64,000 nucleotides of DNA from Anaerolineales bacterium (GCA_016929095.1 JAFGJM010000041.1:1-64000), one strand, 5' to 3'; counted from the first letter of the stretch, positions 8,267-17,344 are shown. The notes: generated by a model not told the origin, from the letters alone. Numbers and translations are program-made.

Positions 8267-9277
8267 ATGGAAATTTTGGTCACCGGCGGCGCCGGATACA
8301 TTGGCAGCCACACCTGTCTGGAATTGCTGCAAGCCGGTTATAACGTGGTTGTGGTAGATAATCTCTCTAACAGTAAAGAAGAATCGTTGCACCGGATCGC
8401 CGCGTTGGCAAAAAAGGCGCCAGTTTTTTATCAGGTGGATATCTGTGATCGGGAAGCCATGCAAGATGTTTTCAAACGCCATGACATCGAAGCTGTAGTT
8501 CATTTTGCCGGTTTGAAGGCTGTGGGTGAATCGGTCAGTATACCATTGCGGTATTACCAAAATAATGTAACCGGTACACTGGTGCTGTGCGAGGTAATGG
8601 CAGCCCACAATGTTAAAAATATCGTGTTCAGTTCCTCCGCGACGGTATACGGCGATATCAGCCCGGCGCCATTACGGGAAGATTACCCTCTCTCGCCGAT
8701 CAACCCTTACGGGCGCACAAAATGGATGATCGAAGAAATCTTACGTGATCAGGGCAAGGCGGATGCTGGCTGGAATGCGGCTCTGTTGCGCTACTTCAAT
8801 CCGGTTGGGGCGCACCCCAGCGGTCGGATTGGCGAAGACCCCAACGGTATCCCCAATAATCTATTCCCTTATGTCACCCAGGTGGCAGTGGGCAGGTTAC
8901 CCGAAGTGCATGTGTTTGGGAATGATTATCCTACTCCGGACGGCACCGGAATTCGGGATTATATCCATGTCGTAGACTTGGCTATAGGGCACCTCAAGGC
9001 GCTTGAGAAATTGCGCCAGATGCCGGGTGTGGTTGCCTACAACCTGGGCACCGGACGCGGGTACAGCGTGCTGGAAGTAGTGCATTCTTTTGAAAAAGCC
9101 TGCGGTAAAAAGATCCCCTACAAAGTGGTGGAACGACGCCCTGGCGATGCAGCTATTTCTTATGCGGATCCTAACCTTGCCCGGCAGGAATTGGGTTGGA
9201 AAGCGCAGCGCGATCTGGACGATATGTGTATCGATGCATGGAATTGGCAAAAGAATAATCCCCAGGGATACGAATAG
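8267..9277 (+). CDS. galE: UDP-glucose 4-epimerase
   Basis: 336 residues, an extended short-chain dehydrogenase. The NAD-binding motif is GGAGYIGSH (7-15), the catalytic residues are Ser in FSSSATVYG (121-129) and YGRTK (Tyr148, Lys152), and [12 protein letters not shown] and [14 protein letters not shown] are GalE-specific. It interconverts UDP-glucose and UDP-galactose for surface glycans or galactose use. GGAGG lies about 6 bases before the ATG, and the gene follows the rhomboid gene by 4 bp. A strong terminator follows, so it ends the gmk run. Confidence 0.95.
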   Translation: MEILVTGGAGYIGSHTCLELLQAGYNVVVVDNLSNSKEESLHRIAALAKKAPVFYQVDICDREAMQDVFKRHDIEAVVHFAGLKAVGESVSIPLRYYQNNVTGTLVLCEVMAAHNVKNIVFSSSATVYGDISPAPLREDYPLSPINPYGRTKWMIEEILRDQGKADAGWNAALLRYFNPVGAHPSGRIGEDPNGIPNNLFPYVTQVAVGRLPEVHVFGNDYPTPDGTGIRDYIHVVDLAIGHLKALEKLRQMPGVVAYNLGTGRGYSVLEVVHSFEKACGKKIPYKVVERRPGDAAISYADPNLARQELGWKAQRDLDDMCIDAWNWQKNNPQGYE

Positions 9278-9302
9278 CCAATAATTGGTGCTTCAATGAT
9301 TG

Positions 9303-9342
9303 CTGTAGATGGGATCGCCGATCCCATCTACAGGGTTTTTTT
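9303..9342 (+). terminator. Rho-independent terminator after galE
   Basis: A perfect 14-bp stem (9303-9316 with 9320-9333) closes a 3-base loop, followed by GG and seven T. The stem begins TGTAG and ends CTACA like the 26-bp palindrome at 23611, so the element may be a REP copy serving as terminator. Confidence 0.85.
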
Positions 9343-9475
9343 ACGAAAAGCAGAACATTATGGGTGCAGGTTTCAGGCAATTGGGTTATCGGGAATCAAA
9401 TAAACGGTTTGAGGGGTTTTTGTTTTCCTAATATCTGGTATCGAATACCTGATACCCTTTTTATTTGGGTGTAAC

Positions 9476-11137
9476 TTATCGTTTGGCTCTTAAGATAGAA
9501 ATCAACAACCAGATACCTAAGCCGATGGTGATCAGAAAACCCGACACAGCCAGTACACGCGCCAGGGTGCTTCCGGTCGTCACCGGAATTAAAATCGCCA
9601 GGCTGACCACGAAGGCTGCAACCAGTATGCTGAGTGAAAGACGCATCACTAACCGGTCGAGAACGGTTAAGAAACGCCCGGTCTCTTTTATGCGGATTTC
9701 AAATAAATCCCCCTGTTCTGCCTTTTTTAACAGGCGCTTACCCGAGCGGGGCAGCATCTCGATCAATTCCACCAGGTTGATGCTGCGCTGCAGGAGTGCA
9801 TCACCCCATTGGCGATTGGGAATGAAGTATTGGCGTTTCAATTGCTGTACATAGGGCTCGGAAACGGAAAAGATATCGAAATCGGGATCCAGCCGCAACC
9901 CCAAACCTTCCATCATGGCCATTGTCTTACCCAACAGCCATAATTCGGATGGCAACCGTAAACGGTAATGGAAAGCAATGGGCATGATTTCATCAATGAT
10001 CTCCCGGGTGCGTATATCTTTGAGTGGTAATCCATAATATTTATTCAGCAAACGGTTGATCTCATGCTCCAGGGCAATTCGGTCTACTTTATCGTCGGCG
10101 ATGTTCATAGAGATCAATTGCTCGACGATGTTATTGGCATCCATTGAAATGGCGCTGATATATAAGCGGATCAGATTGCGTCGATCATGGTCGCTCAGGT
10201 GCCCCACCATACCAAAATCCATAGCGCCGATGACCTCTCCGGGAAGAACCAGAAAATTACCGGTGTGCGGATCGGCATGGAAGAACCCATCCTGCAATAC
10301 TTCTTTAATGATGATACGGGCTGCATTGAGAGCGACGAGCGACCGGTCGGATTGAGCAGCATCCAGGGCTTCGATGTCACCGACCGCAATTCCTTGAATT
10401 CGTTCCATCACTAATAAACGCTCGGTGGAATATTCCCAATAGATTTGCGGAATATGAAGATATTTCTCGTCTTTAAAATTTTCGCGGAATCTATCGGCAT
10501 TGCGCCCTTCACGCCGGTAATCTAATTCATTGCGCAATGTAAAGGCGAATTCTTCAAGCACTTCTTTGGGGTTATAAAGTTCTCCCAGGGGTGTGCGCTG
10601 AGCAAGTGTAGCCAGGTCGCGTAATATGTCCAGGTCGGTATCGATGATGGCTTGGATGCGGGGACGTTGGATTTTAACTACCGCCTGGTCTCCGTTAGTT
10701 AATGTAGCGGCATGCACCTGTGCTAAAGAAGCGGCTGCCAATGGCACGGGATCGATTTGTGCAAAGATTTTTTCTGGTTTGTCTCCCAATTCTTTGGTCA
10801 TCTCGGCATGGATGGCTTCCCAGCTAACCGGAGGCACAGAATCGGTCAATTTGGCAAGCTCACCAATGAAATCCGGAGGCAACAGATCGGGGCGGGTGCT
10901 GAGAATTTGGCCAAGTTTAATAAAGGTAGGTCCAAGCTCTTCCAACGCCAGACGTAAATGTTCGGCTGCGGATACGTGGGGAGGCGGCTTTTGTCTTAAT
11001 ATACGGCGCGGAAGAGAAATACGGCTTTCCAGGTGAATAGCTTCCAGGAATGAACCAAACCCATGGCGTGCGAAGGCGCTGGCTATGACATGGTAGCGCC
11101 TGATATTTCTTACAGGAGATAAAAATGAACGCCTCAT
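9476..11137 (-). CDS. ABC1/UbiB-family atypical kinase
   Basis: 553 residues. Family motifs: KxGQ (Lys74-Gln77), the Ala-rich loop AAASLAQVH (134-142) replacing the P-loop, VVKIQRP with Lys155, HADPHTGN (287-294) and the metal-binding DFG (307-309). Two membrane helices end the protein (about 505-550). Members act in isoprenoid lipid/quinone biology as ATPases or kinases on the membrane. It lies 89 bp downstream of degV on the same strand, with a regulator gene before that. No ubiquinone genes are nearby, so the symbol ubiB is not given. Confidence 0.9.
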   Translation of the reverse strand: MRRSFLSPVRNIRRYHVIASAFARHGFGSFLEAIHLESRISLPRRILRQKPPPHVSAAEHLRLALEELGPTFIKLGQILSTRPDLLPPDFIGELAKLTDSVPPVSWEAIHAEMTKELGDKPEKIFAQIDPVPLAAASLAQVHAATLTNGDQAVVKIQRPRIQAIIDTDLDILRDLATLAQRTPLGELYNPKEVLEEFAFTLRNELDYRREGRNADRFRENFKDEKYLHIPQIYWEYSTERLLVMERIQGIAVGDIEALDAAQSDRSLVALNAARIIIKEVLQDGFFHADPHTGNFLVLPGEVIGAMDFGMVGHLSDHDRRNLIRLYISAISMDANNIVEQLISMNIADDKVDRIALEHEINRLLNKYYGLPLKDIRTREIIDEIMPIAFHYRLRLPSELWLLGKTMAMMEGLGLRLDPDFDIFSVSEPYVQQLKRQYFIPNRQWGDALLQRSINLVELIEMLPRSGKRLLKKAEQGDLFEIRIKETGRFLTVLDRLVMRLSLSILVAAFVVSLAILIPVTTGSTLARVLAVSGFLITIGLGIWLLISILRAKR

Positions 11138-11226
11138 GGTTTTACAATTTACCGACAGGTGAATGGTTTGTCAAGCGTAAAACTATCGACACTCTATCAA
11201 CTTGATTTCACAACTCAAACAAACCA

Positions 11227-12078
11227 TCAAACACTATCAGCATAAACAGCTACCCCTATTGCACCTGGGCCGACATGGGTACCGATCACCGGGCTTAGTT
11301 CCAGGGTAAGAATTTCCTCACACTGAAGCGATGTTTCCAATTTTTCTTTGACCAGAGCCACCCGTTCCGGTGCACTGGCATGGATCAAGCCAATATGCGC
11401 CGGCTTCCCGTTGGCTTTTTCTTTGACCAATTCCGCCAGACGATTCAGCGCTTTTTGGATGGTGCGCACGCGTTCCAGGGCATCGATCATGCCTTTATCG
11501 TTGAAATACAGGATCGGTTTGATATTCAGGGCTGACCCCAGGTAACGAGATGCCCCGCCAATTCTGCCGCCAAGATGGAGGTATTTTAATGTATCGACAA
11601 CAAAAAAGGTGCTCATATTATCGGCAGCGGATTGCGTAAGCTGCGCTACCTCGTTCAGGCTTTTACCCTTAGTAACGGCTCTGGCAGCCGCAAGGACGAT
11701 CAATGCCAGACCGGTAGAAGTGGTATGGGAGTCGATGACTTTGACCGGCACACGCGTGAATTGAGCGGCGGCAGCTTGAGCCGACGCCACCGTTCCGCTG
11801 ATACCCGAGGAGATGAGTGGCGCAATAATGCCATCGTATTTTTGGGCTAAGTCTTCATATATTTGTATAAATTCTTGTATGGAAGGCTGGGAAGTGGTAG
11901 GCAGTTCCGTTTCATGCTTTAGTCGTGTATAAAACGCCTGGGGGGTAAGATCGATTCCATCGCGGAAAGTTTCCCCTTTCCAGTGGACTTTAAGCGGTGT
12001 AACCTGAATGTTATGCAGTTCCACCAATTCCGGTGTCAGGTATGCGGTGCTGTCGGTTAAAATGGCTATTTGTGACAT
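11227..12078 (-). CDS. DegV-family fatty-acid-binding protein
   Basis: 283 residues. The N-terminus MSQIAILTDSTAYL, the ligand loop LPTTSQPS (about 58-66) and SGTVASAQAA, the DTLKYLHLGGRIG signature and the GPGAIGVAVY end all match DegV. In Firmicutes, DegV/FakB proteins present fatty acids to the kinase FakA; no fakA-like gene is in this window. TAGGAG precedes the ATG. The upstream helix-turn-helix gene is 54 bp away and probably cotranscribed. A second DegV is encoded at 56667-57530. Confidence 0.92.
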   Translation of the reverse strand: MSQIAILTDSTAYLTPELVELHNIQVTPLKVHWKGETFRDGIDLTPQAFYTRLKHETELPTTSQPSIQEFIQIYEDLAQKYDGIIAPLISSGISGTVASAQAAAAQFTRVPVKVIDSHTTSTGLALIVLAAARAVTKGKSLNEVAQLTQSAADNMSTFFVVDTLKYLHLGGRIGGASRYLGSALNIKPILYFNDKGMIDALERVRTIQKALNRLAELVKEKANGKPAHIGLIHASAPERVALVKEKLETSLQCEEILTLELSPVIGTHVGPGAIGVAVYADSV

Positions 12079-12132
12079 AAATAAACTCCTATGCTATGTA
12101 CTGAATGATTAATAACAAATCTCGAGATGATG

Positions 12133-12840
12133 CTATGAATTGATGATTTTAGCCACTTGTCGAGCAAACTCACTCAATCGACGTCGGTTATCTTCACTCA
12201 TCTGAACCAACATGGTTTGGTATCTTTCACTTTCGTTGATCAAGAAATTAGCCACATGACGATTGGTACGTTCGGCTAATGAGAGCGCTGACCCAATCCC
12301 TGCCAGAGCACTTAAACTGATCTCGCCGGGTAAGCCGATGTTTTGTAATCGTTCTTTCAACCCGATTGCCGCAGCGTTGTCTTTCAATGTGGCAACGGAC
12401 AGGATGACGGCGGTGACCATTTCGGTGGTGAAAATTAAGGGGGAACGTCGATCGGAAATTCGAGCCAGCAAGTTGGTAAGCAGGGATTCATAGTCTGAAG
12501 TGTCTCCGGTTTCCAATTGATTTATCAAGTCTTCTTTGGCGCGTTCCCAGTCGCTTTCTTCACTGCGTTTAATGGTCACTTCCTGTAATATTCGATTTGC
12601 CTCTGCTGTAGGGCGGAAACGGACAGTCGATCTGCCTGGACCGTGATCGCCTTCGGGAAGGTAAAAATGCGCTTCAACCAGGCCGCGCTCTTCCAATAGA
12701 CGCAGCATCTCATAGGCGGTCACATTGCTGATGCCCAGAAGTTTGGCGATTGTTGTATAATGCAACGATTCGCTTGTCTCGACATATGCATCCAGAAAAC
12801 GCTTCAGGAATTCTTGCTGCCGGCGGGTTAGTTTTTTCAT
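12133..12840 (-). CDS. Winged-helix transcriptional regulator
   Basis: 235 residues from MKKLTRRQQEFL. The frame is open 33 codons further upstream, but that part is A/T-rich, hydrophobic and spacer-like, so I chose the ATG at 12840. Residues 8-75 form a winged helix (HYTTIAKLLGISNVTAYEMLRLLEERGLV), with a basic wing containing GPGRSTVRF. The C-terminal 150 residues are helical with no sensor domain I recognise. Located directly before degV and the UbiB-type gene on the same strand, it may control them, possibly in response to lipid. This is inference from position. Confidence 0.75.
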   Translation of the reverse strand: MKKLTRRQQEFLKRFLDAYVETSESLHYTTIAKLLGISNVTAYEMLRLLEERGLVEAHFYLPEGDHGPGRSTVRFRPTAEANRILQEVTIKRSEESDWERAKEDLINQLETGDTSDYESLLTNLLARISDRRSPLIFTTEMVTAVILSVATLKDNAAAIGLKERLQNIGLPGEISLSALAGIGSALSLAERTNRHVANFLINESERYQTMLVQMSEDNRRRLSEFARQVAKIINS

Positions 12841-13146
12841 AAAATAATAAAATCCGAATATTCCTAAAATTACGAAATAATTATAAATAATAGATAATTG
12901 GCTGTCAAGTGTGGAAAAAAATATGGTAAAAACGAGCAATCTTGATTTTGGCAGAAAATAATTGTGAAATTTAAGGATCGAGAATCATCTTGATTGCCTG
13001 ATACCTGATTACTAAATTACCTTCTCCCCATTCTCTTTTGCATTAAACCAACGGCTTCAACAGGTGGTATATAGCATGGAAGCGTAATTTATGTCATAAT
13101 TATATTGTCCGAATAATCGATTATGTTTTATTCAGCGGAGGACGTG
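12841..13146. other. Intergenic region
   Basis: About 300 bp, very A/T-rich next to the regulator start, then a spacer with a GATACCTGATTAC-type repeat at 12996-13012. It holds the divergent promoters of the regulator and the 13147 gene. No RNA gene seen. Confidence 0.5.
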
Positions 13147-14130
13147 ATGGATAAAGAGGGTTTTCGTAAATATCTTATGGCGCGCAACGCCAACGAGGCG
13201 CAAATTGAGCAATCTTTCAGGATCGTCGAAGCGATGGAACTGTTTCAAAAACAGCACGGCGATACGGGGCAGTCAATATCCGTCGAGTTATTTAATGCCT
13301 TCTCGGAGCAATTAATGAATCGAGGGGAAAACTCGCTGGAGAATTATTTGGCGCTGGCGCGTTATGGCAGGTTTTCTCAAAACAGAAATTTATTTCTGCT
13401 GGCATTGGATATTCTGGACGGATATGAGGCGTTCGATAATCTATATACAAAAGTTGCCGATGAAATCGGAACAGAAAAACGCGACATGGTTTTTCAAGGC
13501 ATTACTATGCCTGTCATGGGAACCCCGCATGAAAAGAAAGCGGTTGCCATGCAAGCCGCCATGCATAACCTCGAAGCAGCCCTGGGACGCCAGTCGTGCA
13601 TTAAAATCCTCGCCAACGGGCTGCGCGACCTGCCAGATGCAAATTACCTGGGGGAAAAATCAAAATATGAGGAATGTGGGAACATCGATGCATACCTGAA
13701 GCGTAAAGGGGATGATTTCATTGCCGAATTGACCCAAATCAAAGAGAGCCAGGGATTTTTCTTCAACCAAGAGATCACCGATGAGGTGATTGCCTTTATC
13801 GAACGCACTCCGGAGATCCGCCAGGGAGTGCGGGTGGGAAATATAATCTATGAGGCGAAAATTCCTTACCGGGCAAAGGAATATCTGGCAGAGACCGATC
13901 CGATTAAAAAACGATTTCTTGCCTGTCACTGCCCGTGGGCCAGATCATCGCTGAAACATGGACCCTCAAACATGACCCCGATTTTTTGCAATTGCAGTGC
14001 CGCTTTCCACAAGAAACCTTACGATGTGATCTTCGGAAAGCCACTCAAGGCAGAAGTGTTGGAGACGGTGCTGCAGGGCGATATGTGGTGCAAATTTGCC
14101 ATCTATTTACCGGAAGAGGCGGTTTTATGA
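13147..14130 (+). CDS. Conserved protein of unknown function with Cys-rich C-terminus
   Basis: 327 residues. The start at 13147 is supported by GGAGG 5 bases upstream; an in-frame ATG at 13123 lacks this. The first 230 residues are mainly helical. The C-terminal part carries clustered Cys and His residues, CHCPWARSS and then FCNCSAAFHKKPYD, followed by FGKPLKAEVLETVLQGD and FAIYLPEE. The shape recalls L-2-amino-thiazoline-4-carboxylate hydrolase-like or DUF6144-type proteins, which I suggest only tentatively. A metal or thiol role is plausible. Its stop overlaps the start of the metallo-hydrolase gene, so the two are translationally coupled. Confidence 0.7.
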   Translation: MDKEGFRKYLMARNANEAQIEQSFRIVEAMELFQKQHGDTGQSISVELFNAFSEQLMNRGENSLENYLALARYGRFSQNRNLFLLALDILDGYEAFDNLYTKVADEIGTEKRDMVFQGITMPVMGTPHEKKAVAMQAAMHNLEAALGRQSCIKILANGLRDLPDANYLGEKSKYEECGNIDAYLKRKGDDFIAELTQIKESQGFFFNQEITDEVIAFIERTPEIRQGVRVGNIIYEAKIPYRAKEYLAETDPIKKRFLACHCPWARSSLKHGPSNMTPIFCNCSAAFHKKPYDVIFGKPLKAEVLETVLQGDMWCKFAIYLPEEAVL

Positions 14131-14981
14131 TGCGTATAGTTTCCCTGATCGATAACATTCGCTCACCAGACCACCCCGAGCTTTCAGTTGAGCATGGAAT
14201 TTCAATCGCCATCTTGATGGATGACGGGCATTCCATCCTGTTCGACTCCGGGCAGTCGGATGCGTTCCTGCGAAATGCCCGCCTTTTAGGTGTGGATATT
14301 GCCGGTATCGATGCGGCGGTTTTCTCGCACCATCACTATGACCATTGCGGCGGAATTGCTGCTTTCATAAAAGAAAACATCACTGCTCCTTTATACTTAC
14401 GACCTATCCCTGAGGGACGCTGCGTCAGTTGGACGGAAGGACGCCCGTTAAAGAATGCCGGAATAAAAAAGGAAATATTCACGCAACACACTGAACGCTT
14501 TGTTTTTGTCAATCAGTTATCCGAAATATTACCCGGTGTGTTCATTATTACCGATATAAGCCGGGGACATCCCTTGCCGAGAGGTAACCGTCATTTATTC
14601 CTTGAAAAGGATGGGGAACGTTGGAATGACCCCTTTGAGCATGAATTATTTATGGTGATAAAAAGGGACATGAAATTGATCGTATTTTCCGGATGTTCTC
14701 ACCGCGGCATTCAAAACATCCTGGATACCACGTTGCAATCATTCCCCGATATGCCAATCGAGTGTCTGGTCGGCGGTTTCCATCTTATCGACAGTTCTGC
14801 CGCCAATAAAATGGGAGGCAGTCGCCAAGAAATTCAAAACCTCGGAAAAGCTCTACTCGAATATCCGGTTAAACAATACTATACCGGGCATTGCACGGGC
14901 ATCAAAGCGTTTGACTTATTAAAAGCCGTGATGGGTGATCGTTTGGCATATTTTGCGACCGGTGATCAGATAACAATTTAA
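14127..14981 (+). CDS. Metallo-beta-lactamase fold hydrolase (COG1237 type)
   Basis: 284 residues starting in the ATGA overlap with the previous stop. The longer frame upstream only shadows the neighbour. The metal-binding motif HxHxDH appears as HHHYDHCGG near residue 67-75. Later ligands are GCSHRG (about 190) and the final H in YTGHCTG (about 256). The layout, with LFDSGQSDAFLRNARLLGVD before the motif, fits COG1237 enzymes, which include dihydropterin-related synthases of archaea. Substrate unknown. Coupling to the Cys-rich protein suggests joint action. Confidence 0.85.
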   Translation: MMRIVSLIDNIRSPDHPELSVEHGISIAILMDDGHSILFDSGQSDAFLRNARLLGVDIAGIDAAVFSHHHYDHCGGIAAFIKENITAPLYLRPIPEGRCVSWTEGRPLKNAGIKKEIFTQHTERFVFVNQLSEILPGVFIITDISRGHPLPRGNRHLFLEKDGERWNDPFEHELFMVIKRDMKLIVFSGCSHRGIQNILDTTLQSFPDMPIECLVGGFHLIDSSAANKMGGSRQEIQNLGKALLEYPVKQYYTGHCTGIKAFDLLKAVMGDRLAYFATGDQITI

Positions 14982-15039
14982 GCCCTGCCCCAATGCCGAG
15001 AAATATACGCCAGGGTTATGGGGGGAGAATCAGAGTCGT

Positions 15040-15267
15040 TTATAACTCGTGTGAAGAGTGGGGAACAGCAACCATGACATTGCTGGCTTTTATGATGGCG
15101 AAAACCTCTTTTCCCTCTTTCAACTCTAAACTTTCCACCGACTCTTTGGTAATCACGGATACGACTTCAACGCCCCCGGCAACTTCGATGACGACTTCTG
15201 CCGAAACCATGCCTAAAACTATCTTTTTTACCTTACCATTTAATATATTGCGTGCACTGATTTTCAT
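15040..15267 (-). CDS. Molybdate-binding Mop/TOBE protein (molbindin)
   Basis: 75 residues, a single Mop domain: MKISARNILNGKVKKI, then VSAEVVIEVAGG and SLELKEGKEVFAIIKASNVMV, the standard molbindin pattern. Such proteins assemble as hexamers storing molybdate or tungstate in the cytoplasm. AAAGGAAA lies ahead of the ATG. The gene is convergent with the hydrolase gene and borders the phage-derived island. No molybdate transporter or cofactor genes are in this window. Confidence 0.9.
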   Translation of the reverse strand: MKISARNILNGKVKKIVLGMVSAEVVIEVAGGVEVVSVITKESVESLELKEGKEVFAIIKASNVMVAVPHSSHEL

Positions 15268-15424
15268 GGCTCATTTTCCTTTCACTAATAAGCGCCATCT
15301 GAAATCTCTAAAATGATTATACATAATAAATCAGGCTGTTAATCACTGTATATATAAATAATCCGGAAATCCATCACCGGTCTTCGGAAGTCATGCACTT
15401 TTCACCGGATACGTAAATACTCAA

Positions 15425-16114
15425 TTAATACACTCTATCGTTTCCCCACCCGATTCGTTGACCACCCTGGCTATTGCTGAGTATATACTGCTTCAAACGA
15501 GTTTGGTAATCGTTCTGAGTTCGCGTCAGCATCGATGCCAACCCACTCAAAACAACTCCGGTGGGGCTGGGTTGGATGGCTTCTGTGGCGGCCAATTCCT
15601 GCAGCGCCAGCAAGCGGGAATAAATCAGGATCAATTCCAGGTGACGGTCGGGTACGGTCGTTACATCTGTATCCAGGGTTAACACCGGGTGATCGCAGGT
15701 TAGGAGTACGCCAATTGTCTCTGTGCCATTTGGTAATAGCCCCAATACCAGAGTCATAGCTGGATCGCTACGTACATCATAAACATGTTTACCCAAGAAA
15801 CCCCGCCTATCCCATTCGTGACGACGTAACAGAGATTTAGGTGGTTCTTGATTCATGGGATATTCCACGCACAGAATGGCTTTGGCGCTGTTGATGATTT
15901 TGCCGCTTTCATCTATTTCGCCGTTAATGGAATATTCCCTGACAGATGCAGAACACTCAATTTGCAGTTCACTCAAGCGGGGAAAATGCATGGAATATTC
16001 TCGAATGCTGTCATTGATCCATTGATTGATTTGCTCATCCGTCAGCACGGGCGTCTCACCTAAATCGCCCAGCCGTAGTCTGATCATTGTTCGTAAATCT
16101 TCGCGTGTAGTCAT
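15425..16114 (-). CDS. Phage head-tail connector/adaptor-like protein
   Basis: 229 residues. The N-terminus (TREDLRTMIRLRLGDLGE, LTDEQINQWINDSIREYS) is the helical start typical of phage head-completion or adaptor proteins that bind under the portal ring. The middle is beta-rich and the C-terminus helical (LELILIYSRLLALQELAA). GGAG precedes the ATG by about 10 bases. It is the last gene of the minus-strand capsid island; nothing that looks like a tail gene follows. Assignment is by pattern and position. Confidence 0.6.
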   Translation of the reverse strand: MTTREDLRTMIRLRLGDLGETPVLTDEQINQWINDSIREYSMHFPRLSELQIECSASVREYSINGEIDESGKIINSAKAILCVEYPMNQEPPKSLLRRHEWDRRGFLGKHVYDVRSDPAMTLVLGLLPNGTETIGVLLTCDHPVLTLDTDVTTVPDRHLELILIYSRLLALQELAATEAIQPSPTGVVLSGLASMLTRTQNDYQTRLKQYILSNSQGGQRIGWGNDRVY

Positions 16115-16247
16115 TGTTTCTATTTCTCCAGCAGGTCATTACCCTTGACCAGTATCCCGTTTCCTGTCACCTGGGTGAACAAAATACCGGATACTGGTTT
16201 CGGGGCACTGTTTATTGTCTGCTATTCACGATGCGATAAATCCAATA

Positions 16248-16631
16248 CTAGCGCTCCAACCACGCCATGAATGTGATCATATCGCCATCATTGGCGCCTG
16301 AAAGGACACCTTTAAGTCTGCCATGCACGATATAGTGGTCGCATATCTTACGGGAACCATCATAGGTCAAATCTACGTCGTAGTTGCTTTGTACGGGGCG
16401 GCGCGGGTAGCAACGGAAATCCGAGTTATTGTTGGATTTAAACACCAGTAATTCTTGCGCGGGGTCCCCCTCGTCGTAGAGAGCGATATCTGCTGTTGCA
16501 GGTGGATCGTCATTATATTGCACGTTGACCGATAACAGTTTGCCGAAAACCGGCGGGCTATATCCTGTAGCAGATGCGGCGCCATCGCCTCCGGCAGCCG
16601 GGTTGGTGGTAAATGTTACCAGATCGATCAT
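16248..16631 (-). CDS. Phage-island protein, possible capsid decoration protein
   Basis: 127 residues, Gly/Ala/Asp-rich and probably all-beta, with no signal peptide. It starts MIDLVTFTTNPAAGGDG and ends GANDGDMITFMAWLER. AAAAGGAGG stands 8 bases before the ATG, which lies within the end of the upstream 81-codon gene. Size, composition and position after the capsid gene suggest a head decoration or spike protein. It shares style, though no clear identity, with the 120-residue protein at 16982. No recognised family. Confidence 0.55.
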   Translation of the reverse strand: MIDLVTFTTNPAAGGDGAASATGYSPPVFGKLLSVNVQYNDDPPATADIALYDEGDPAQELLVFKSNNNSDFRCYPRRPVQSNYDVDLTYDGSRKICDHYIVHGRLKGVLSGANDGDMITFMAWLER

Positions 16632-16873
16632 ATACTCTTCCTCCTTTTCTTCGTTTCGCGGTTTTGCTGAATTTTTTTATGTGAGTGCTGCACAGTAGTT
16701 CCCTGGTCACTGATACCTGGTAACAGATCGCCGTCGTTTTTAGGGTTCCATGTTACAACCTTGCCGCCGTACAGATGCAGCTCGACACAATCGTCATGCA
16801 TTTTTACGCGATAAATCGGAACATCCAGGTTTAATGCCTTGATAATATGTGGTAAATCCAGTAGCTTGGTCAT
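16628..16873 (-). CDS. Small phage-island protein of unknown function
   Basis: 81 residues: a compact N-terminal part with IYRVKMHDDCVELHLYGGKVVTWNP (in two segments: beta strands around residues 20-43), then a basic, Lys/Arg/Gln-rich tail. It overlaps the next gene by 4 bases. AAGGCGG sits right against the ATG. The tail is encoded by a purine-rich stretch that also supplies the next gene's ribosome binding site. Function unknown. Confidence 0.5.
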   Translation of the reverse strand: MTKLLDLPHIIKALNLDVPIYRVKMHDDCVELHLYGGKVVTWNPKNDGDLLPGISDQGTTVQHSHKKIQQNRETKKRRKSI

Positions 16874-16909
16874 CCATCCGCCTTTTGTTGGGGGTAAAAC
16901 CAGGTTTGC

Positions 16910-16963
16910 CGGGCGGACGCCGTCTACCCCTGCAAAAAAAATGGGATAGATGGCGTCCGCCCG
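16910..16963. repeat. Large hairpin inside the capsid operon
   Basis: Arms 16910-16930 and 16943-16963 pair over 21 bases with two mismatches that become G-U wobbles in RNA. The loop is A-rich. The core GGGCGGACGCC recurs in altered form at 24184-24202. It lies between two phage-island genes and could act as an mRNA processing or attenuation site, or be a dispersed REP copy. Confidence 0.75.
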
Positions 16964-16981
16964 ATTGGTTCAGCGCCAACC

Positions 16982-17344
16982 TTAGCCTTCGCTAAAAGTA
17001 CACACCAGAGTGATATCTGCTGAAGCAGAGGCTGATCCACCACCGTTAAAATCATGATCCAGGGCAGCCACGAATACCGTCCCCTGAGAGATATGAGGAA
17101 ACTGACTGTCGAGGAAATCATCCCGGTCAAATTCAAGCGGTGATCCGGATACGCCCACGGCTTTTTTCGCCATATAAGCTGCCGCTGTATCGGAATTACC
17201 CAGGGTAATCCCGGCAGCGGATGTATTGCTGCCCACAGCCGATACATGCAGCAATTGCGCATCACAGGGCAGCGTAAACCGGATATCCAGATCCGCCCCC
17301 AGCGTTCCCGGTATATGACAGGTGTGGGTGAAGATTCGTTGCAT
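16982..17344 (-). CDS. Phage-island protein, possible head decoration protein
   Basis: 120 residues, probably beta-sandwich, rich in Gly/Ala/Ser/Asp. It begins MQRIFTHTCHIPG and ends SADITLVCTFSEG. AAGGAGG is well placed before the ATG. It is the first gene after the major capsid protein, the usual place of decoration or stabilisation proteins in HK97-type phages. No family recognised, and role inferred from position only. Confidence 0.5.
   Translation of the reverse strand: MQRIFTHTCHIPGTLGADLDIRFTLPCDAQLLHVSAVGSNTSAAGITLGNSDTAAAYMAKKAVGVSGSPLEFDRDDFLDSQFPHISQGTVFVAALDHDFNGGGSASASADITLVCTFSEG

Noticed and set aside
8243..8608. Minus-strand ORF opposite galE
   Set aside because: A shadow of the galE frame with no family features or ribosome binding site.
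12841..12939. 33-codon N-terminal extension of the winged-helix regulator
   Set aside because: A/T-rich, hydrophobic and spacer-like; MKKLTRRQQ at 12840 is a typical regulator start.
13935..14126. Longer N-terminus of the metallo-hydrolase
   Set aside because: The upstream 64 codons overlap the neighbouring gene in another frame; the ATG in the ATGA overlap gives the normal family start.
15268..15424. Possible attachment site or integrase remnant at the island end
   Set aside because: No tRNA end, integrase fragment or direct repeat matching the other end (24.6-25.1 kb) was seen by eye.
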